Shown here: positions 10,649 through 22,045 of the stretch, piece after piece
How positions within the stretch are numbered: position 1 is the stretch's first letter
Layout: each line of letters opens with the position of its first letter
NCBI RefSeq assembly: GCF_027942865.1
Contig: NC_134524.1
Span: 2,888,536 to 2,952,535 of the forward strand
DNA from: Odontesthes bonariensis
Taxonomy: Eukaryota > Chordata > Actinopteri > Atheriniformes > Atherinopsidae
Direction of reading: 5' to 3'
DNA: 64,000 nt
Notes under the pieces: model-generated
Database searches by the model: none
Told to the model about the DNA's origin: nothing
Seen by the model: only the letters and a program-made list of their open reading frames with translations
Position numbers and translations under genes: made by a program

Positions 10649-11640
10649 ATGTGTGTGTGTGTGTATATATATAAGGTGTTGTACACACTATTTTGTAGGA
10701 AATATTTAATTTCTTCCTAAAAGCTCTCCATAGCTGCTGCCGATCACCGAAAGACCGAGAAAAAAACTCTCCTAGTTACGGTTACTATGGCTACTACAGC
10801 CAATCACAATGTAATCCCATTCAAGCCCACAGCCATATAGTGTGACGTAATCAGCAGGCGACGGAAGCCGAGCCTATTCGACCAAACAATGCGTTCTGCG
10901 CCTCGGACGTCATCAATCACGTGATCAGCGCCATTTGCTCCACGCCCCGGGACATTGTACCGACTCTGAACACGTGATAACATAGCAACAGAAAGCTGCA
11001 TGCAGGTGAGTCCAGAAAAGAATGAATTTAGCGGTCAGACGTTAGCAGAAATGTCTTCAGAGTGCTCTGTGTCATTGGTTTGATTCCTGCTGCTGGACAC
11101 GGGCAGTCAGAACATGCAGCAGAGAGTAAAAAGTTCAGATAACCTGGCTGCTATTCACAGTTAGCCCGGCATGCTAATGCTAACGCTTGATAGAAGTGTG
11201 CAGCCAAAACATGTGATTTGATGTGTTTAACGTCCACAATATGCCATATTTCATGATTAGATGTTAAAATGGGACTTAATTCTGCTCAATATAAATCCTT
11301 TAATGACATGAAGAGTTTAAGTTGTGTGAAGAGGAGTCATAGCATTATTATAAAGACTTGTGGGTGATCCAGGAAAGTATCACAGGAGCAGTAGAAATCC
11401 AGTTCTCCTCAGTATCAGTGTGTGATTTCTCAGATTTACACTCAGAAGCCCATTAAAAGACAGTCTGACTGTCCTCTTCAGAAGTGTCTCATGAAAGCTT
11501 CATTATTCACTTTCCTTTACATATCCAATATTTTCTGTTATCCAGGAACCAAGAAGGACTGAGCACATGATAAAAAGGTTCTGGAAATGAGAACAGGTTT
11601 AGAAACGGAGAGAATCTGAACCTCAGTCTTTGGGATGATA
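10203..11640 (-). repeat. Right arm of inverted duplication 1
   Basis: Reverse complement of 6656-8827. It lacks the two insertions found in the left arm and so supplies the empty site for the 7786-8084 retrocopy. It carries a TA/TG microsatellite at 10587-10673 where the left arm has only a short TATA stretch. The arm is interrupted at 11640 by a LINE and resumes at 16299. Confidence 0.9.
10587..10673. repeat. (TA)n/(GT)n microsatellite
   Basis: About 29 TA dinucleotides followed by a short GT run and more TA. It is expanded only on this arm. Confidence 0.95.
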
Positions 11641-12310
11641 CTTTACTTACTTTACTTTTTATTTTTCAGGACATTGCACATTAACGAACATATACATAGT
11701 GTACATACATGTAATTGTGCCAGATTTTAGCACAAATGCTAATTTCCATTTGGTGTCCAAATAGACAGGCTAGGTGGAGCAAAGAAATTAAAATCAAAGA
11801 CAAGCATTACAAACAAGAACACTGTTAGTAACAAAAGAAATGGTACAAATACAAAAGCAATAAGCATGTTAATAGAAACAGAGACCCCCAAAATAGGGCT
11901 ATGTATTAGTGATGTGCGTGTGTGCGGGTTCAAACTAGTGGTGTGTACATGTTTGTTGAGCTCGTTTTAATCTGGCTCTTGAAGGTGGCTAAAGAGGGAC
12001 ATTCCCTTATGTGCACTGGTATTGAGTTCCATAATGCACTGCCTTTAAGAGATAGTGCATTATGGCTAAAAGCGGTTTTCCTAAAAGGAACCTCCACATC
12101 TTTGTTAGCCACTGCTCAGGTAACCCTTGTCTGACGATATTTAAAAAAATCCTGTAAACAGGGTGGTGCCAGGCCATGCAAAGTTTTATAAAATAAGCAG
12201 CTGTAAGAAAATTTACAGAAATTGTAAAAGCTCAGTAGATTGTACTTATCTAAAATGTTACAATGGTGGTAAGAAAGAGGTTTTTTATCTAAGATTTTGA
12301 GTGCTTTTTT

Positions 12311-13252
12311 TATATATTTATTTATCAACTTTTTCAGTCGTTTATAATAACAAAAACAAACAAACAAAAAAAAAACAATAACCAATGCGGACTGGTCAGA
12401 GATACAATGGTTATAGTGGTAACACAGCGTCCAAGTAAAGCAGATCAGGTCCAAAGTAGTTGCCCATTTAGGTCTCCATTGCATTCAACTCCCATTGCTT
12501 CCAGAGGTTTCCTCCAAGTGTCTATAAATAACTGAGTTTTGCCATCAATAAAGTGTCCAAGTTTCAGCATGGTCATAAGGTCGACAATCAGGACCGGTAA
12601 AGAATTAGAAGGCTCTGTCAATGTTAATAATATATCATCGGCGTATAGTAATATTTTATGTTCTATCTCCCCAATCCCAACACCATGAATATTTGGATTT
12701 TGCCTGATAGCCATGGCCAGTGGTTCGATGGCCAGGGCGAACAACAATGGCGACAGGGGGCTGCCCTGAGCTTTACCCCTGCCCAGCTTGATAGGAGAGG
12801 AGAGCAGACGGTTAGTAAAGACAGATGCTGTTGGAGATTTATATAATAATTTGATCCAACCCACAAAATTGTGACCGAAACCAAATCTTCTCAATATTTC
12901 AAACATGTACTCCCATTCAATTCTATCAAACGCCTTTTCAGCATCCATAGAAACCACTGCCCCTGGCGTTTCATTACACTTTAAAAAATGAATAATATTA
13001 AACAGACGTCTGGTGTTGTGATAAGAATTACGACCCTTAATGAAGCCGGTCTGGTCAGCTTCCACTACTGAGCACACTACTTTCTCCAATCTAAGGGCTA
13101 ATATTTTTGAAAGTATTTTGTTATCTACACCAAGTAGACTGATAGGTCTGTATGATGAGCATAGTTCCGAATTTTTGCCCTTTTTAGCAATTAGTGTTAT
13201 ATTGGCCTGGTACATAGAATTTGGGAACCTGACTTCTTCAAAGTGAGAGTGA
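12311..13252 (-). mobile_element. L1-clade LINE fragment nested in the L2-like LINE
   Basis: A perfect 12-bp duplication GAGTGCTTTTTT flanks it (12299-12310 and 13253-13264). The minus strand encodes L1-type RT: CSSYRPISLLGVDNKILSK, QTGFIKGRNSYHNTRRL, VVSMDAEKAFDRIEWEYMF, GSPLSPLLFALAIEPLA and the catalytic LLYADDILL. Soon after the catalytic box the frame jumps to a short 3' end with an AATAAATATATAAAAAA tail. The copy is therefore 5'-truncated and internally deleted. It is younger than its host LINE. Confidence 0.9.
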
Positions 13253-15938
13253 GAGTGCTTTTTTAAATACAATCTCCACTGGCTTGAGTGTGGTAGACCC
13301 CACCATAGTCCAGCTTGTGATGCAATAACTTAGGTGAGAAAAAATCATTGCATGTAAATATGTCAGGGCAGCACTATCTGACATAGCACCTCTAATGTGC
13401 TTAAAATTATGAAGGTGAAATTTAATTTGATTAGTTATAATTTTTATGTTTTTTAAAAGAAAGATTGGAGTCTAGAATGACTTCTAGATATTTAAAATCC
13501 GTGACCACTTCTAGTTTTTCCGTACCTAAAGTGACACCAGGCCGAGCCATAAGACGGGAAGGTCGCTTGGACAGATACATGCAGACAGTTTTTTTTGCAT
13601 TCAATATGAGACATGATCTGTTTAGCCATGTTTGTATGTGTGTAAGAGATGTAGAAAGTACACGTGCTGCTTCTGCAGGGTCTTTGGCTTTGGTAAAATG
13701 ACTGTGTCATCAGCATAAAGCTGGACATCAACATGTGGACAATATTCAGGTAAATCATTAAAAGGGGGCCCAGAATGGACCCCTGGGGGACCCCTACTGG
13801 ACAACTTATGAAGGTGGACCTAGAACCATCCACAGACATACATTGTTCTCTATTTGACAAGTATGACTGGAACCAAGTTATAGATTTAGCAGAAAAATTA
13901 AAAAGAATAAGTTTTGATAATAATACTTTATGGTTAACAGTATCAAATGCTCTTTTTAAGTCCAAGATGACGGCCCCAACACAACCATTTTTATCTAGGT
14001 GGCATTTGTTCTTTTCCATGAACATGGCCAGTGCAGTCTCAGTAGAATGGTGAGGACGAAACCCAAACTGCATTGGGTGCAGAGGTGTTCGACGATTACT
14101 GAGGTAATCAATGATTTGTTTACAGACCCATTTTTCAATAATTTTTTAAATGACAGGTAAAATGCTGATTGGTCTATAATTGTTCATATCAGTTTTATCG
14201 CCTGCTTTAAATACAGGAATAACAGAGGCCAATTTCCATGCCTTAGGGACAGTGGAATTTTCTATAGATGAGTTGCTTGAGTGGGGGTGCAAGCACCTCT
14301 TTGTGTAATTTTAGAAAGTTAGTATAAAGACCATAAACATCTTTAGCTTTGGAGTTGTTCAAGGCAGTTATGATCTTGATAATATCTTGTTCTGTAATTT
14401 GTTGGATGTAAACATTATTTTCATTGTCAGTGTGATCACTCAACAGCTCAGAGCCCCCAGTGACTGTGAATTGCTTGACAAGGTCCTCTATGGATTTAAT
14501 AAAGAACGAGTTAAGTTCTTGACATAGGACAGCGGGATCACTTACTAGCTGATTATCAATTGTTAATTGTAAACCTTTGTTTTCTTGTTTAGGACATTTC
14601 CCTGTCAGTTTATTAATACTTTGCCATATTTTTTTACCGTCTCCTCTGGCATTGTCAATTATCTGAAAAAAAAAATTTGCCTTGGCTTTACGTAATTCTG
14701 ATGTTACTTTATTTCTCGCGCATGTAAAGTTCAGTCTGTCTGTGTTAAGCCCTGGAGAAAGAAAGCACAACCTCGTTTACTTTTGATAGGAATAAATCAC
14801 AGCTAGTACTCGCGTCTTTACAGGCCAAGAAGACACTCCAGTCCACATTTTTTAACGCATTATCCACGTTTTCATGTTGGTTATTGGGAATGGTCATAGT
14901 GTTAGTAGGCCTGTGTTTGTTCTGAGAAGGAAGTTTGTCTGCTCATTTAAGCTTCCTGGAGAAGAAAATAGCGTTGTGGTCTGAGAGACCTGTTAATAAA
15001 TTATGAGTCTTTGATTCTTTCCGGTTTATTGGTGAACAGAAGATCAGTTGTGGACTGCGTACGGCATGTGATTCTTGTGGGCTTCTTTATTGGCTGTGTG
15101 AGATTAAAATAGTCAGTTATAAGTTTAAGTTTTTTTCTGTCTTGTTTGTTCTCCCAGTTGACGTTGAAATCGCCAAAGAGGAGTATTTCACGTTTATGAT
15201 TACATGCCGCAAGGAGAGCTTTCAATTGGTCATAAAATTCTGGGCCAGCTGTGGGTTTGCGATAAACACAAATAGCTGTAAGAGACATCTCTTGAGAGAG
15301 GTGAATGTCCACACCAATACATTCAAGGAAAATGCCACTGAGAAATTTAATCTCATTACATTGGAACTTGTTCTTTACATACAGGAGAACTCCCCCTCCC
15401 TTCCCCTGCCCCCTATCTTTTCTGAAAGTTATGTACTCTGGTAATGATACCGCTGCTTCTGGTGAAGAGCTAGTGAGCCATGTTTCAGTTAGACCAATAA
15501 ATTATAATAATTACATAATAAATGTTCAATCTGTTCGCGTTTTGGGACCAGGCTGCGAACATTTAAATAACCCCCAAACAATCCCCCCCTTTTAAAAGAT
15601 GGGTCCCATACAGTCCGAGCCTGATTCAATGTCCTGAAGAATTTAAATTGTTTATGTTTTTTGATCACTGGGTTTCGAGTCTTACGTGCTCTCATGTGTG
15701 GAAGCTGCTCCTTAGCCTGGGGTGGCGTGAAAACCTCCCGCCGCGTTGCCCACTCCGAAGTTCTGTTAGCTGAACAGCCAGCCGGGCCGGGGCTGACTGG
15801 GATCTCCTGCGCCTCCACCGACACCCCCCCCCCCCCCCCCCCCATGAGATGAGAAGCTAAGGCCGCTCTGATGGCGCTGGAGGTGGGCGTTTCCGTGGTA
15901 GTCGGGGCGAAGTTTGTTTGTGTGTTGATCAGGGGATG

Positions 15939-15965
15939 TGGGCCCGGGTTGATCTCCACATCTCC
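15939..15965 (-). other. 2A-like ribosome-skipping motif in LINE leader
   Basis: Codons 94-102 of the frame starting at 16244 read GDVEINPGP, matching the canonical 2A core D(V/I)ExNPG/P. It follows a hydrophobic stretch (VGLLHLVFMVLLA), so the leader resembles a signal-anchor fused to 2A. 2A-like motifs are known in trypanosome L1Tc and several animal non-LTR clades, where the ribosome skips the final Gly-Pro bond. If active, this would separate an 101-residue leader from the endonuclease-RT. Activity is inferred only. Confidence 0.7.
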
Positions 15966-16662
15966 AGCCAGCAATACCATGAATACCAGATGTAAAAGTC
16001 CCACAGCTTTACTGGCTGACTTCGCTTGCCCGTGTAGCGTAGATGGCACCCTGGCTCGCCCATTGTTCAGGTAAGCGGAGGACAGGAGAAACGGACTTCC
16101 GTATGTTGGAACATGAGTCTTGTTTTCAAAGGATAGACGTTGCCGTGTAGTTAGTAAAAGTAGACAAGAAATAAAAACTGTGTTAGCGATCCACTTCGAG
16201 GATAGTGAAGGCCTTGTGGTGGTTTTTGCCGTGTTAGGCAGCACACACCTGCCGACCCGCGTGTGTGCTTGGCAGCCATCTCACAAGATGACAGCTGAAT
16301 GATATTGGGACCCTTTCCTCAATTAAGATGATTGTCTTAATGTGCTAAAATGATTTAAGTTGATGGTGTTCCACTGACTCAGATGAGATTTATGGGATAT
16401 TGCACACAGTGGCTGTCGGTCTACAGAGTTATTATTACATTTTTTTGTGAATTTGATCAAAAAGCTATAAATATTTTGAACTGTGACCTTAGTGGGTCTT
16501 TAAAGAAGCGTTTTAAAGTTCACAGGGATTTAAATAAAAAGCACAGTAATGAGTTTAATGGAATGTGACTGGATGGTTAAAAACTGCAGAAAGGTTATCA
16601 AGAGAAGAAGAAAAGTGGGTGTGGTTTAACACGCTGCACGCCACAGCTGGATCTTATCGTAT

Positions 16663-17163
16663 GTGCTGACAGTTGCAGAGTCCATCAGTCGGACCAGAAT
16701 GGAGCAGAACCAGGAGCTGAACCAGGAGCAGAACCAGGTGCTGAACCAGGAGCTGAAGCAGGAGCTGAAGCAGGAGCAGAACCAGGAGCAGAACCAGGAG
16801 CTGAAGCAGGAGCTGAAGCAGGAGCAGAACCAGGTGCTGAAGCAGGAGCTGAAGCAGGAGCTGAAGCAGGAGCTGAACCAGGAGCAGAACCAGGAGCAGA
16901 ACCAGGAGCAGAACCAGGAGCAGAACCAGGAGCTGAAGCAGGAGCTGAAGCAGGAGCAGAACCAGGAGCAGAACCAGGAGCAGAACCAGGAGCAGAAGCA
17001 TGAGCTGAAGCATGAGCTGAAGCAGGAGCAGAACCAGGAGCTGAAGCTGAAGCAGGAGGTAAAGCAGGAGCAGAACCAGGAGCAGAACCAAGACCAGAAC
17101 CAGGAGCAGAACCCCTCCACCAGGAACAGAGCCGGCTCATCCTCTGGGTCCACCGGGCCACAG
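16663..17163 (+). CDS. Minisatellite exon (Glu/Gln/Asn repeat), copy C
   Basis: A 167-codon frame starts MLTVAESISRTRMEQN, continues through about 34 four-residue units (EQNQ, ELKQ, ELNQ, VLNQ, one six-residue ELKLKQ) and ends RNRAGSSSGSTGPQ before a CAG/GTCAGT splice donor. Start, tail and donor match copies A and B. The array is the longest of the three. The sequence TTGCAG just upstream of AGTCCATC could be a splice acceptor, in which case the exon would be internal. The product would be strongly charged and low-complexity. The function is unknown. Confidence 0.4.
16701..17112. repeat. 12-bp minisatellite, about 34 units (copy C)
   Basis: Alternating 12-mers GAGCAGAACCAG and GAGCTGAAGCAG with few variants. 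Mixed unit order indicates expansion from several seed units. Confidence 0.95.
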
Positions 17164-17289
17164 GTCAGTGTGGAGGAGGTTTTTATTTTATTTCTTATTT
17201 ACAATAATAATAACGCGTTACTAATTAACGCGTTGCCGGCATCACTGATCAAGAAATACAGCAGCTACAAAGCCACCCTGATCCAACAA

Positions 17290-17595
17290 GCTCTTTAAGT
17301 TTTCTAGGAAATAACAGGCAGCTGTCTCTGCTGAATGGAATTTCCTAAATCCAAACTGCATTGGATGAAGAGTGGCATGGCCATTATTTCAGTGTTCAGT
17401 CAGTTCTGTGGTAACCCATTTCTCCGCTACTTTGGAAATTCTAGGTAAAATACTTATGGGTGGATAGATTTTGTCGGCCTTAAAGACGGGGGTGACCCGA
17501 GCAATCTTCCATGTCGATGGTACCGTTCCTGTTTTATGGATAGATTTACAAGATGTGCAACTGGGTCAGCAAGAGCCTGTTTATTGGTCTTTAAA
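17290..17595 (-). pseudogene. LINE reverse transcriptase fragment (older L2/CR1 copy)
   Basis: Minus-strand sequence encodes the N-terminal part of an RT: a TGTVPSTWKIARVTPVFK stretch, then LPRISKVAEKWV, then HPMQFGFRK. It stops where a younger full-length LINE begins. The endonuclease fragment at 22380-23290 has the same orientation and could be the other half of this copy, split by the insertion. That link is an inference, since no clear target duplication was found. Confidence 0.65.
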
Positions 17596-17928
17596 AGGTT
17601 TTGATTTGATTTTGATTTTATTTCAGATTTTCAAGGGAGATCAACAGCCTCCAAGTCAAAACAAAATCATAAAAGCAAAATCCCACTTAACACACCTGAA
17701 AAGGAGTGGGAAGAAGCATAGCTTATTGAATCCCACCCCTACACATTCAAAATATGATACATATTACTTGTATGCACCTCCCATGTAAAATCAAAACTAT
17801 ACCATACATGTTATACATGCAAATCCAAATAATACAAAAAGAAAGAGAGGGGGAGAAAAACGAAGAAAAAAAAATCACAGCATGTTTTCACTCATGTATC
17901 TCTGAAAAACGGTCTGTTTATACATTTT

Positions 17929-20900
17929 CTAGAATTGATACATACTTTGACATTTTTTTAACTCCACCTTCAGAGCATTCCACATCCTTACTCCACATAT
18001 TGATAAACTGAAACCTCTAATTGTCGTTCTATTCCTGGTTCTTTTGAAATTAAATGTCCTTCTTAAATTATAATGTACATCTTCCAGACTAAACAATTGT
18101 TGAATGTTACCAGGTAGCTTATTATTTTTTGCCTTACACATAAATTGCATTGTTTGATATTTTACCATATCAACAAATTTTAAGATCTTTGACTGCAAAA
18201 AAAAGTGAATGAGTATGGTCCACATATCTTACCTTATGAATAACACGGATTGCTCTTTTTTGAAGAACAACTATAGAATTCAATGAACTTTTGTAATTAT
18301 AGCCCCATACTTCCTCCGCAGGGTGTCTGGGCTCTCCCTTAGAGATAGGGTGAGAAGCTCGGTCATCCGGGAGGGGCTCGGAGTAGAACCGCTGCTCCTC
18401 CGCATCGAGAGGAGTCAGATGAGGTGGCTCGGACATCTGGTTAGGATGCCTCCTGGACGCCTCCCCGGTGAGGTGTTCCGGGCCCGTCCCACTGGGAGGA
18501 GGCCCCGGGGAAGACCCAGGACACGTTGGAGAGACTATGTCTCTCGGCTGGCCTGGGAACGCCTCGGGGTCCCCCCAGAAGAGCTGGAGGAAGTGGCCGG
18601 GGACAGGGACGTCTGGGTCTCTTTGCTCAAGCTGCTGCCCCCGCGACCCGATCCCCGGACCAGCGGAAGATAATGGATGGATAATGGACTTCCACACAGT
18701 ACATTAAATAAGGCAGAACTAAAGAACAGTACAGAATATAGAGTGAATCAAAATCTAAAAACATTTTGGCTTTATTTATTACTGACATACTCCTTGATAT
18801 CTTGCTTTGTAGGTATTTGATATGTGCTTTCCAACTTATTTTATCATCAATTATGACTCCAAGAAATTTTATTTCAAAAACTCTCTCAACGTTCACCCCT
18901 TCAATTGAAATACATGCCTCTGTGTCCCGTTTACAGTTTCCAAACAACATAAATTTTGTCTTTGCTAAGTTTAAGGATAATTTATTATAATCAAACCAAA
19001 CTTTCAATTTACTCATTTCAGTCATAACATCATCCTGTAACTTCTTTAAATTATCTCCTGAACTAAAAATGTTTGTTTCATCAGCAAAAATAACCAATTT
19101 CAATAACTTAGACACTTTGCATATATCATTAATGTACAAAATAAACAATTTTGGCCCCAACACCGAACCTTGTGGGACCCCACACACAATATCTAAGTAC
19201 GATGAACAACAGTCCCCCAGTTTGACAAATTGACTCCTCCTATCTAAGTAGCTTTTAACCCAATCTAGAACCACTCCTCTGATACCATACTTTTCCAATT
19301 GACTGGTTAGTAATTGGTGATGTATTGTATCAAATGCTTTTTTTTAAATCAATGAATATTCCTATTGCAAATTGCTTATTGTAAATAGATTTAGTGATTT
19401 CTTCAATTGTTTCTGTCAGTGCCATTGTTGTTGATCTGTTTGATCGAAACCCATATTGACTTTCAGAAAGTAACTGATATTTGTCGAGGAATGCATCCAC
19501 CCTTTTATTAAAAACCTTTTCTAGTATTTTTGAGAATTGTGGCAATAAAGAAACAGGCCTGTAATTTGTGAAGTAATGTTTACTCCCAGTCTTAAACAAA
19601 GGTATAACTTTAGCGATTTTCATTTCACCTGGAAAAACACCTGTCTGAAATGATAAGTTACAGATGTAGGTTAGTGGTTTAGATATGGCTGAAATAACTT
19701 TTTCACCAATGTCATATCAATATCATTCAAGTCAGTGGATAACTTGCTCTTGCAGTTGTTAACTATATCCAATATTTCACTTTCTTGTACATCACTTGTA
19801 AACATTGAATTAGGATTACTCTTCAGTAGTCCTTCCATATTTGTCCCCCTTTCCCCTGGATCTGGGATTTCTCTTGCAAGATCAGGGCCCACATTAACAA
19901 AAAAGCCATTAAAACCATTGACAAAATCTTGTGTATTGTAATTCTCCTTGCCATCATAAATAAAGCACTGGGGATAATTTCTTGATGAGCTTCCTTTTCT
20001 TAAGATATTATTTAGCGTATTCCATATTCCTTTCACATTATTTTTATTCTCATTTAGTAGTTTCTTGTAGTAGTCCTTTTTATTTGCCCTTATAATATGA
20101 GTTAATTTATTCTTATATTTCTTACATTTATTTTCTGCTTCTTTTGTTCTTAATCTAAGAAATTCTTTGTAAAGACTGTTTTTCTTTTTACACGCATTTA
20201 CAATTCCCTTTGTAATCCAAGGATCATTGTTTTCATGCTTTCTTACACTTCTCCATTCTTTAACTGGACAATGTTTATCATATAGATTACCAAATATCTT
20301 AATGAAGGTTTCATAAGCACTGTTAACATCATCATTTTCATATATTACTTCCCAGGTCTGTTTTAACAAATCCTCTTTAAATAAATTAATGGATTTCTCA
20401 GATCGCATTCTTCTATATTGTTTTGGTCTATTTGAAATGTTCTTCTTGTATCTTCCTTTTATTAACAGAAAAACTGGTAGATGGTCTGTAATGTCACTTA
20501 TCAATAGCCCACTCACAGTTTGATTTTCCATATCATTAGTAAAAATATTATCAATTAGAGTAGCTGAGTGTGTTGTAACTCGGCTGGGCCTAGTAATTTT
20601 TGGGAATAGGCTCATGCTGTACATTGTATCAATGAAATCATCTATAGCTTTAACTTTGTTAGGATTTAACAAATCAACATTAAAGTCCCCGCAAATGAAA
20701 ATAGTCTTATTACTCTTGCTTATAAGCATGCTTTCAACATATTCTGTAAACACATCAATACTTATTCCTGGTGCTCTATATATACAACTTATGATAATAT
20801 TTCTACCTCTTTAAATACAAACTTCAATAGTCAAAAATTCAAGTAAATTGTCAACCACAGTTGTCATATCATCTAAGACTTTAAATTTCAGGCCATTGTC

Positions 20901-21341
20901 CACGAAGATTGCTACTCCTCCACCAGCCTTGTTTTTCCTGTTTACATATACAAGTTCATAACCATCCATTTCAAAGTCCTCCACGTCCCCACTATTCATC
21001 CAAGTTTCAGATATTGCAATGATGTTGAAAGGTTGTGAAAATGTATGCAAATAATCCTTTAAGTCCTTAAAGTTTTTATTTAGGCTTCTGCTGTTGAAAT
21101 GAATTATTGATGTGTTGCCCTCGTTGGTAATGTTACGATTAAATTGTTCGTTAGTGTAGTAAGAACAGTTTTCATTAACCTCGAGAAGAAAATTATTGTC
21201 TGGGTCTATATCATGTTCCAAGTCATATGAATGGTGTTCAGTGTATTTCGATGTTTCCATTTGTACACGGTCATATTCTGTAATCAGCTGAATTGTGTCA
21301 AGAGTATTGTCTGTTAAGTCTCGTGAAACTGTGTGTGTCAT
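17929..21341 (-). pseudogene. LINE ORF2: endonuclease-reverse transcriptase
   Basis: N-terminal endonuclease: IIHFNSRSLNKNFKDL, IIAISETWM, KAGGGVAIFVDNG, then IFICGDFNVDLL and ITRPSRVTTHSATLIDNIF. RT: KIAKVIPLFKTGSKH, NYRPVSLLPQFSKILEKV, SQYGFRSNRSTTMALTE, GVPQGSVLGPKLFILYIND. The catalytic box reads FADET instead of FADDT, replacing the second catalytic aspartate with glutamate. The C-terminal block ends SICGVRMWNALKVEL. Frameshifts near 20780 and 19320 and the Rex3 insertion also inactivate it. Most of the protein is still legible, so the copy is of moderate age. Confidence 0.85.
18315..18687 (+). mobile_element. Rex3/RTE-like 3' end inserted in a LINE
   Basis: The frame reads the C-terminal part of the Rex3 polyprotein: SSVIREGLGVEPLLLRIE, MRWLGHLVRMPPGR, RPRGRPRTRWRDYVSRLAWE. 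It ends in GATAATGGATGGATAATGG, the usual Rex3 tail repeat. ACTTCC is duplicated on both sides (18309-18314 and 18688-18693), and removing the insert restores the interrupted LINE codons (..CVEV WGYNYK..). Confidence 0.9.
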
Positions 21342-21375
21342 GGTTAGGAAATGTGGTCGCGTTTACCTTAGTTCA

Positions 21376-22045
21376 TCACAGGTACTCGCTCAACTCCTCG
21401 ATGTTTTTGATCACCAATACCTCGGCCTCCTCCGGAGATCCGTTAAGTTTGAACGCCATACAGTTCCATGTCCATGTTTGCTGAATTTTCTTCTCCTTCC
21501 TTAAATCCCGTGCCTTTTTGGCTATATCCACATTTCGTTTTGTCAGATGGTCATTCATGTATACGTTTGTTCCTTTTAATTTCTTTCCTTGTTTCAACAA
21601 CTCCAACTTGTGCTTCCTGTTCACAAATCTCAGGATCACACTTGTTTCCTTCGGCCTTATTCCTCTCCGTGTGTCGGTGCCGACTCTCTTCTTGGGCAAA
21701 ATATGGCATGCCTCGATGTTGTTAGTATCCATGTTGTTAGTATTATGGTTAAACTAAAACAATTCCGATTGATTCCATGAAAGCAGCGACCTGTTGCTCC
21801 ATGGAGCTGGCGTTTTTCTCCTCGGAGGCCGTGTCACCATTGCCTTCAGGTTCCACTGCACTCGCGTATGATCTTGGTTTGATGTTCAGTCCAGTTATGG
21901 TAACATCATTCATTCGACTGTATTGCTCCAGGTATTCCAGGTCCTGTGTCCGTCTTTCCAAAGACGCAATTTTCTCATCCTTTCTTTTGATTTGCTCCTG
22001 CATCTCTTCCATTTTTTTTTTTTTTTTCACAAGTTCCAAAATCAT
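21376..22045 (-). pseudogene. LINE ORF1: coiled coil plus RNA-binding-like domain
   Basis: The upstream part (22045-21749) is a lysine/glutamate coiled coil: KKKKMEEMQEQIKRKDEKI and LERRTQDLEYLEQYSRMND, with TITGLNIKPRSYA after it. The next frame (21732-21376) has the CTD-like block IEACHILPKKR, SVILRFVNRKHKLELLKQ, YMNDHLTKRNVDIAKKAR. Together they match the ORF1 protein (nucleic-acid chaperone) of two-ORF L2/CR1-group LINEs. One frameshift near 21740 separates the halves. Confidence 0.75.

Larger units (their letters stand above)
11930..16244 (-). pseudogene. LINE polyprotein: 2A-like leader, endonuclease, reverse transcriptase
   Basis: Reading down the minus strand: a 251-codon frame from 16244 with a hydrophobic leader and 2A-like GDVEINPGP, then the endonuclease (15312-15001: CVYRKPTAGPEFYDQL, LLFGDFNVNWENKQ). 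A linker follows (14770-14243), then the RT (14073-13492: MQFGFRPHHSTETALAMF, GAVILDLKRAFDTVNHK, GVPQGSILGP). The C-terminal block is at 12300-11930, ending SALWNSIPVHIRECPSLATF. Frames are broken at several places, the catalytic YxDD region is disrupted and an L1 splits the C-terminal part. The element is dead, but its order and leader are readable. Confidence 0.85.
11641..16298 (-). mobile_element. Full-length L2-like LINE with 2A-like motif, L1 nested inside
   Basis: The element interrupts the palindrome arm. ATGATA is duplicated at 11635-11640 and 16299-16304, and copy B supplies the uninterrupted site. It reads on the minus strand from a short 5' leader through one long frame to a 3' end of AAGTAAAGTAAAGTAAAG repeats, a microsatellite-like tail typical of the L2/CR1 group. 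About 3.7 kb remain after removing the nested L1 (12311-13252). A long C-tract (about 15827-15843) lies in the coding part. Confidence 0.85.
16305..17200 (-). repeat. Segmental repeat unit copy C (inverted), outer block
   Basis: Reverse complement of the outer block of copies A and B, starting TTGGGACCCTTTCCTCA and running to TATTTCTTATTT at 17200, where homology stops. The next bases (17205-17289) hold ACGCGTTACTAATTAACGCG, a small palindromic motif resembling a MITE end. Copy C lacks the 76-bp duplication and its insert. Confidence 0.85.

Noticed and set aside
6656-11640. Inverted arms as terminal repeats of one giant transposon
   Set aside because: The direct copy at 49979-59788 includes arm plus spacer in one orientation, which fits an inverted segmental duplication better.
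16701-17112. CRISPR-like array
   Set aside because: Units are contiguous 12-mers without spacers, in a eukaryotic genome.
16626-17161. Long minus- and alternative-frame ORFs over the minisatellite (Trp/Phe/Cys/Ser-rich, Leu/Val-rich, Ala/Pro/Gly/Ser-rich)
   Set aside because: All are shadows of the 12-bp array, which keeps every frame open; they lack conserved heads, tails or splice sites.
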